64,000 nt of DNA, taken from NCBI RefSeq assembly GCF_040054535.1, contig NC_090789.1:6800697-6864696 (forward strand), in the 5' to 3' direction. Shown piece after piece: positions 61,002-64,000 of this stretch. Numbering within the stretch: position 1 is the first letter of the stretch; each line of letters begins with the position of its first letter. The notes beneath the pieces are model-generated. The model worked only from the letters and a program-made list of their open reading frames with translations. It was not told the DNA's origin and ran no database searches. Made by a program: the position numbers and the translations under genes. The DNA is from Antennarius striatus. Its lineage: Eukaryota; Chordata; Actinopteri; Lophiiformes; Antennariidae.

Positions 61002-64000
61002 CTGGGAAACACAGACAAGGTGGGTCAGAATACGGGCTTCATCGTAATTTATTCGTCAGTAAAAGACTTGGGATGCAAACTGTGCAACACAGTTCATATC
61101 CAGCATGCATTACAATATTTATGAGTGAGTACTTGGGGTGTGTCTGGAGTTGAGGAGCAGGTGAGACCGCAAATTCTGCTCAGGCCCTCATTTTAGCACA
61201 CGTGAGGACTGCAGATTTAAACTGAGGTGATGTTCTATGCCTCACTCCACCCCTGACAGACAAATCAAACTAAATCAAATCAAACTGACAAAATGAAAAT
61301 TTTAAAAAAGGTTCTTAGACTGAACAGGTAGTATATATCAATATATTTTAAAGACATGGATTTTGGTTCAAATGTGCTGGAGCAAAAGCACAGAATGTCA
61401 GAGACATGGATTAAAAGTGGATCAATACGATATCATCACGTCCATTATAGAAACAGAACAAGAACAGGAAGAAGCTGACTCAATGAACAGCAACTGTTCA
61501 CACTGTGGTTTTTAAACACACAATGTAATGGGTTTTATTCTGATAGTACGTGTCATGACTGAGGTGCTGTTTCCTATTTGCTTCACATGTACGGTACAGG
61601 AAGATGCTAACAATGCTATTAGGGCTAATGCCCCTTTAGCTGTGATGAAATATTCATTATGGTCATTGTGACACTGCTCAAGCACATGGAGGCTGATGGA
61701 GCAGCAGTCGTGACTGTTCTTCTCCCCCTCTCCTCTATTCTTTCTCTCATTTTACAGCTTCTCTCCTCGGTCCCTCCCTCCCTCTCTCTTTCTTGATGTC
61801 TCACTCCTGCTTTAAATCCTTCTGTTACTCTCCTCTATTTCTTCACATTTGCCTCTCTCCTGTATTCATGCCCCTCCACTCTCGCTCCACTCCTCACACA
61901 CTTTTCCTTCTTTCTTTCATTTCTGAATTTCATTCTCCCTCCCTTTTTCATCTCCTTTATTATATTCTCTTTTCATAGCTTCCTTCCATCTTCCCTATTT
62001 TACTCCTTTCTCTGCACCCTATTTTCCTTTCTTCCCCTGCATTTTCTTGTCTCTTCTTTCCTTTACTTCCCCATTGTCTTTTATCATCATTTCATTGTCT
62101 TTCCTTTCCTTTCCTTTCCTTTCCTTTCCTTTCCTTTCCTTTCCTTTCCTTTCCTTTCCTTTCCTTTCCTTTCCTTTCCTTTCCTTTCCTTTCCTTTCCT
62201 TTCCTGTCCTTGTTCCTTTTTTAAACTCCAATTCTCTTTTTAATCTTGTTTCAATCTCCCTCTGCTCAGTTGCTCATCTATCATATTCTCTTATTTTCTC
62301 TTTTCCATGTTACTTACGTAACTTTCTCTACCTCAGTTTCTCTACTGTCTTTCTATCTCTCCTCTTTCCTTCTCTCTGCTTTTCCTGAGTCAGGCCTTCT
62401 GACTTTATCTTGATGTATTCCGACCAACAATCTGGCTTCAGCTCATCCTGTGCCTCATACCTCTCAACGGGGATTCTCTCCTTCACATGTGGTACTGAGC
62501 TGTGGCCATGTAATATGACAAGGCAGAACAGTAGGGGCGAACACACACACACACACACACACACATGCTTACTCAAACACACCGACTCCCTTTTACAATA
62601 GAAGTGCTTGCGTGCAGGTGAAAATGCAAACAGGACACACACACACGCACACTCCTATTGAATGATATCAAGGTAAAGATAGAGTTCCACATCAGCAGAG
62701 ACAAAGTGATGGATGGACGTGTTGACATCTCTTGGCTTTCTCTTCCTTTCACACACATTTGTTCTCTAAGTCTGTGTCGCTGCAATCAGATAGTCAGTGT
62801 TGTGTTACGTAGAAACCTTGTGTGGTTGAGAATACAGATAGTCTGAAAGTTGTTTGGATCATATTCTAGATATCCTCGCTAACAACACACACGTGTGGCA
62901 TCTGTGGTACTTTCAAGATGAACATTTTGAGTTTGAAAATTTATGCTACTCAAAAGCCAGTTATGAAAGAAGCTGTTTTTAAAAAAAATAAAATAATGGA
63001 AAGCATCCTTAAGATGAAGATACTGCAAAAATTACTGATATCACAAAAGAGTGATTTCAATTAATATTCAGTGTTTTTTAGAGACAAACATGTAGTTTAA
63101 GCTGAAAGTGGCCAGCCAGCAAACAGATTGGTCATATACTGTAAATGAGCTTTAATAACATTTTCTTTCAGTGAGCTTTGTGGGTGAGATGTATGATCAG
63201 AACCACCCAAGCTGTTTCCACTTCCTTCCCAGCTGCTCCTAAGCTAACCAGCTGTTAGCAGGAGCTTCAGGTGTAGCACAAAACCAATGAAAGTGGTTGC
63301 AAATTTCTCCTCCAGCACCTGGCCAAAATAAAATTTAAAAAAAAGAAAAAGAAAGAAGCAGCAGACCCCCCCCCCCCTAAAATACTACTGCATATTCTTT
63401 TGGTAACCCTAACTCACATCTACATGTAAATACATACAGAGATTATTATGTGATACAGAGTCATGTCACAAAATGAAACACACCCTTTAGCTTTAATATT
63501 ACGTAACAAAGTGGATAAAATAATTATCCCCTCCATTAGCAGATCAAAAATTATTAAAATCTGAATGAAAAGGCATTCACGTTTGACTAATTTGGGCCAG
63601 ACCTACAGCATGACCCCCAGCGCTGAACTGGGTTTGACTAGATGCAACTGGGTTTAACTGGTTGGATAATGGGAAGGACTGAACTGGACAGCATAGATTA
63701 AATTGGACAGGACTGCATTACACCGCTTTAAAATGGACTTGACAATAAAAACTGGATTGGGTTAATCTATATGGAATTAATTGACCCTGGATTAGTGGCC
63801 TATCTTCTCCTTCACCTTCACTGGACCAACCAGTCATTAGTAACACTGTTATGTCATCAAGAGAAGAAGAATCCAGTGCCTCCAATTTTTGTGCACAGCT
63901 ACAGGGAAGACTCCCTTTATCTCTTATCGCTGTAACACATTGTTAAAAAAAATGTCATCTAATTTTACAGGAGTTTATTAACAATGGGCTCAGCGAATGA
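61002..64000 (-). other. kcnh8: kcnh8 intron (continues beyond the window)
   Basis: No upstream kcnh8 exon is recognisable. The stretch at about 61720-62400 is strongly pyrimidine-rich on the given strand and includes (TTTCC)n. A short (CA)n lies near 62541-62564. Confidence 0.65.
62098..62205 (+). repeat. (TTTCC)n pentanucleotide repeat, about 21 units
   Basis: Perfect TTTCC units within a longer polypyrimidine tract. The opposite strand is purine-only, a sequence type able to form triplex (H-DNA). Confidence 0.97.

Noticed and set aside
62019-62231. Lys/Glu/Arg/Gly repeat protein on the minus strand
   Set aside because: It is a translation of the (TTTCC)n repeat.
61002-64000. Further upstream kcnh8 exons
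   Set aside because: I looked on the minus strand for the preceding cyclic-nucleotide-domain and pore exons and saw none; the intron extends beyond the window.

Overview
This is nuclear DNA from a ray-finned (teleost) fish. The evidence is vertebrate-type genes split into many short exons by GT-AG introns, very dense (CA)n/(GT)n and tetranucleotide microsatellites, and dispersed fish-type transposon remnants. There are no bacterial, viral or organellar genes. The compact introns suggest a percomorph-like fish; I cannot name the species.

Layout. (1) 1-358 is the 3' coding end of tra2a (+), followed by its 3' UTR and a gene-poor region. (2) About 4.2-6.9 kb is a regulatory stretch with CCAAT boxes, E-boxes and a TATA box. 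(3) 6962-25915 is a complete igf2bp3 (+): 15 coding exons, 582 aa, two RRMs and four KH domains, with a roughly 3 kb 3' UTR carrying let-7 and Pumilio sites. (4) 29773-34403 is a complete gpnmb (-): 12 coding exons, 618 aa, tail-to-tail with igf2bp3. (5) 39253-43430 is a complete galnt15-like GalNAc-transferase (+): 10 coding exons, 646 aa. (6) 53206-61001 holds the last five coding exons of a kcnh8-like ELK potassium channel (-); its upstream exons lie beyond the window. For igf2bp3, gpnmb and galnt15 I followed the reading phase through every junction, and each closes exactly on a stop codon.

The genes do not form an operon. tra2a (splicing factor), igf2bp3 (mRNA-binding oncofetal protein) and gpnmb (MITF-family target membrane glycoprotein) match the order and orientation of the human 7p15.3 block, apart from MALSU1, which I do not see. 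galnt15 and kcnh8 are both on human 3p. The 34.4-39.2 kb gap, which holds a four-part tetranucleotide microsatellite, is therefore a junction between two ancestral blocks.

I found no clear new biological system. The best leads are: an intron of galnt15 made mostly of a (TCCA)n repeat that is stop-free and a multiple of three; a GC-AG intron in the same gene; an inverted pair of hAT-like elements in the last igf2bp3 intron, each carrying a ZNF143-like motif; a five-site let-7 cluster plus twin Pumilio sites in the igf2bp3 3' UTR; and two orphan candidate first exons upstream of igf2bp3.
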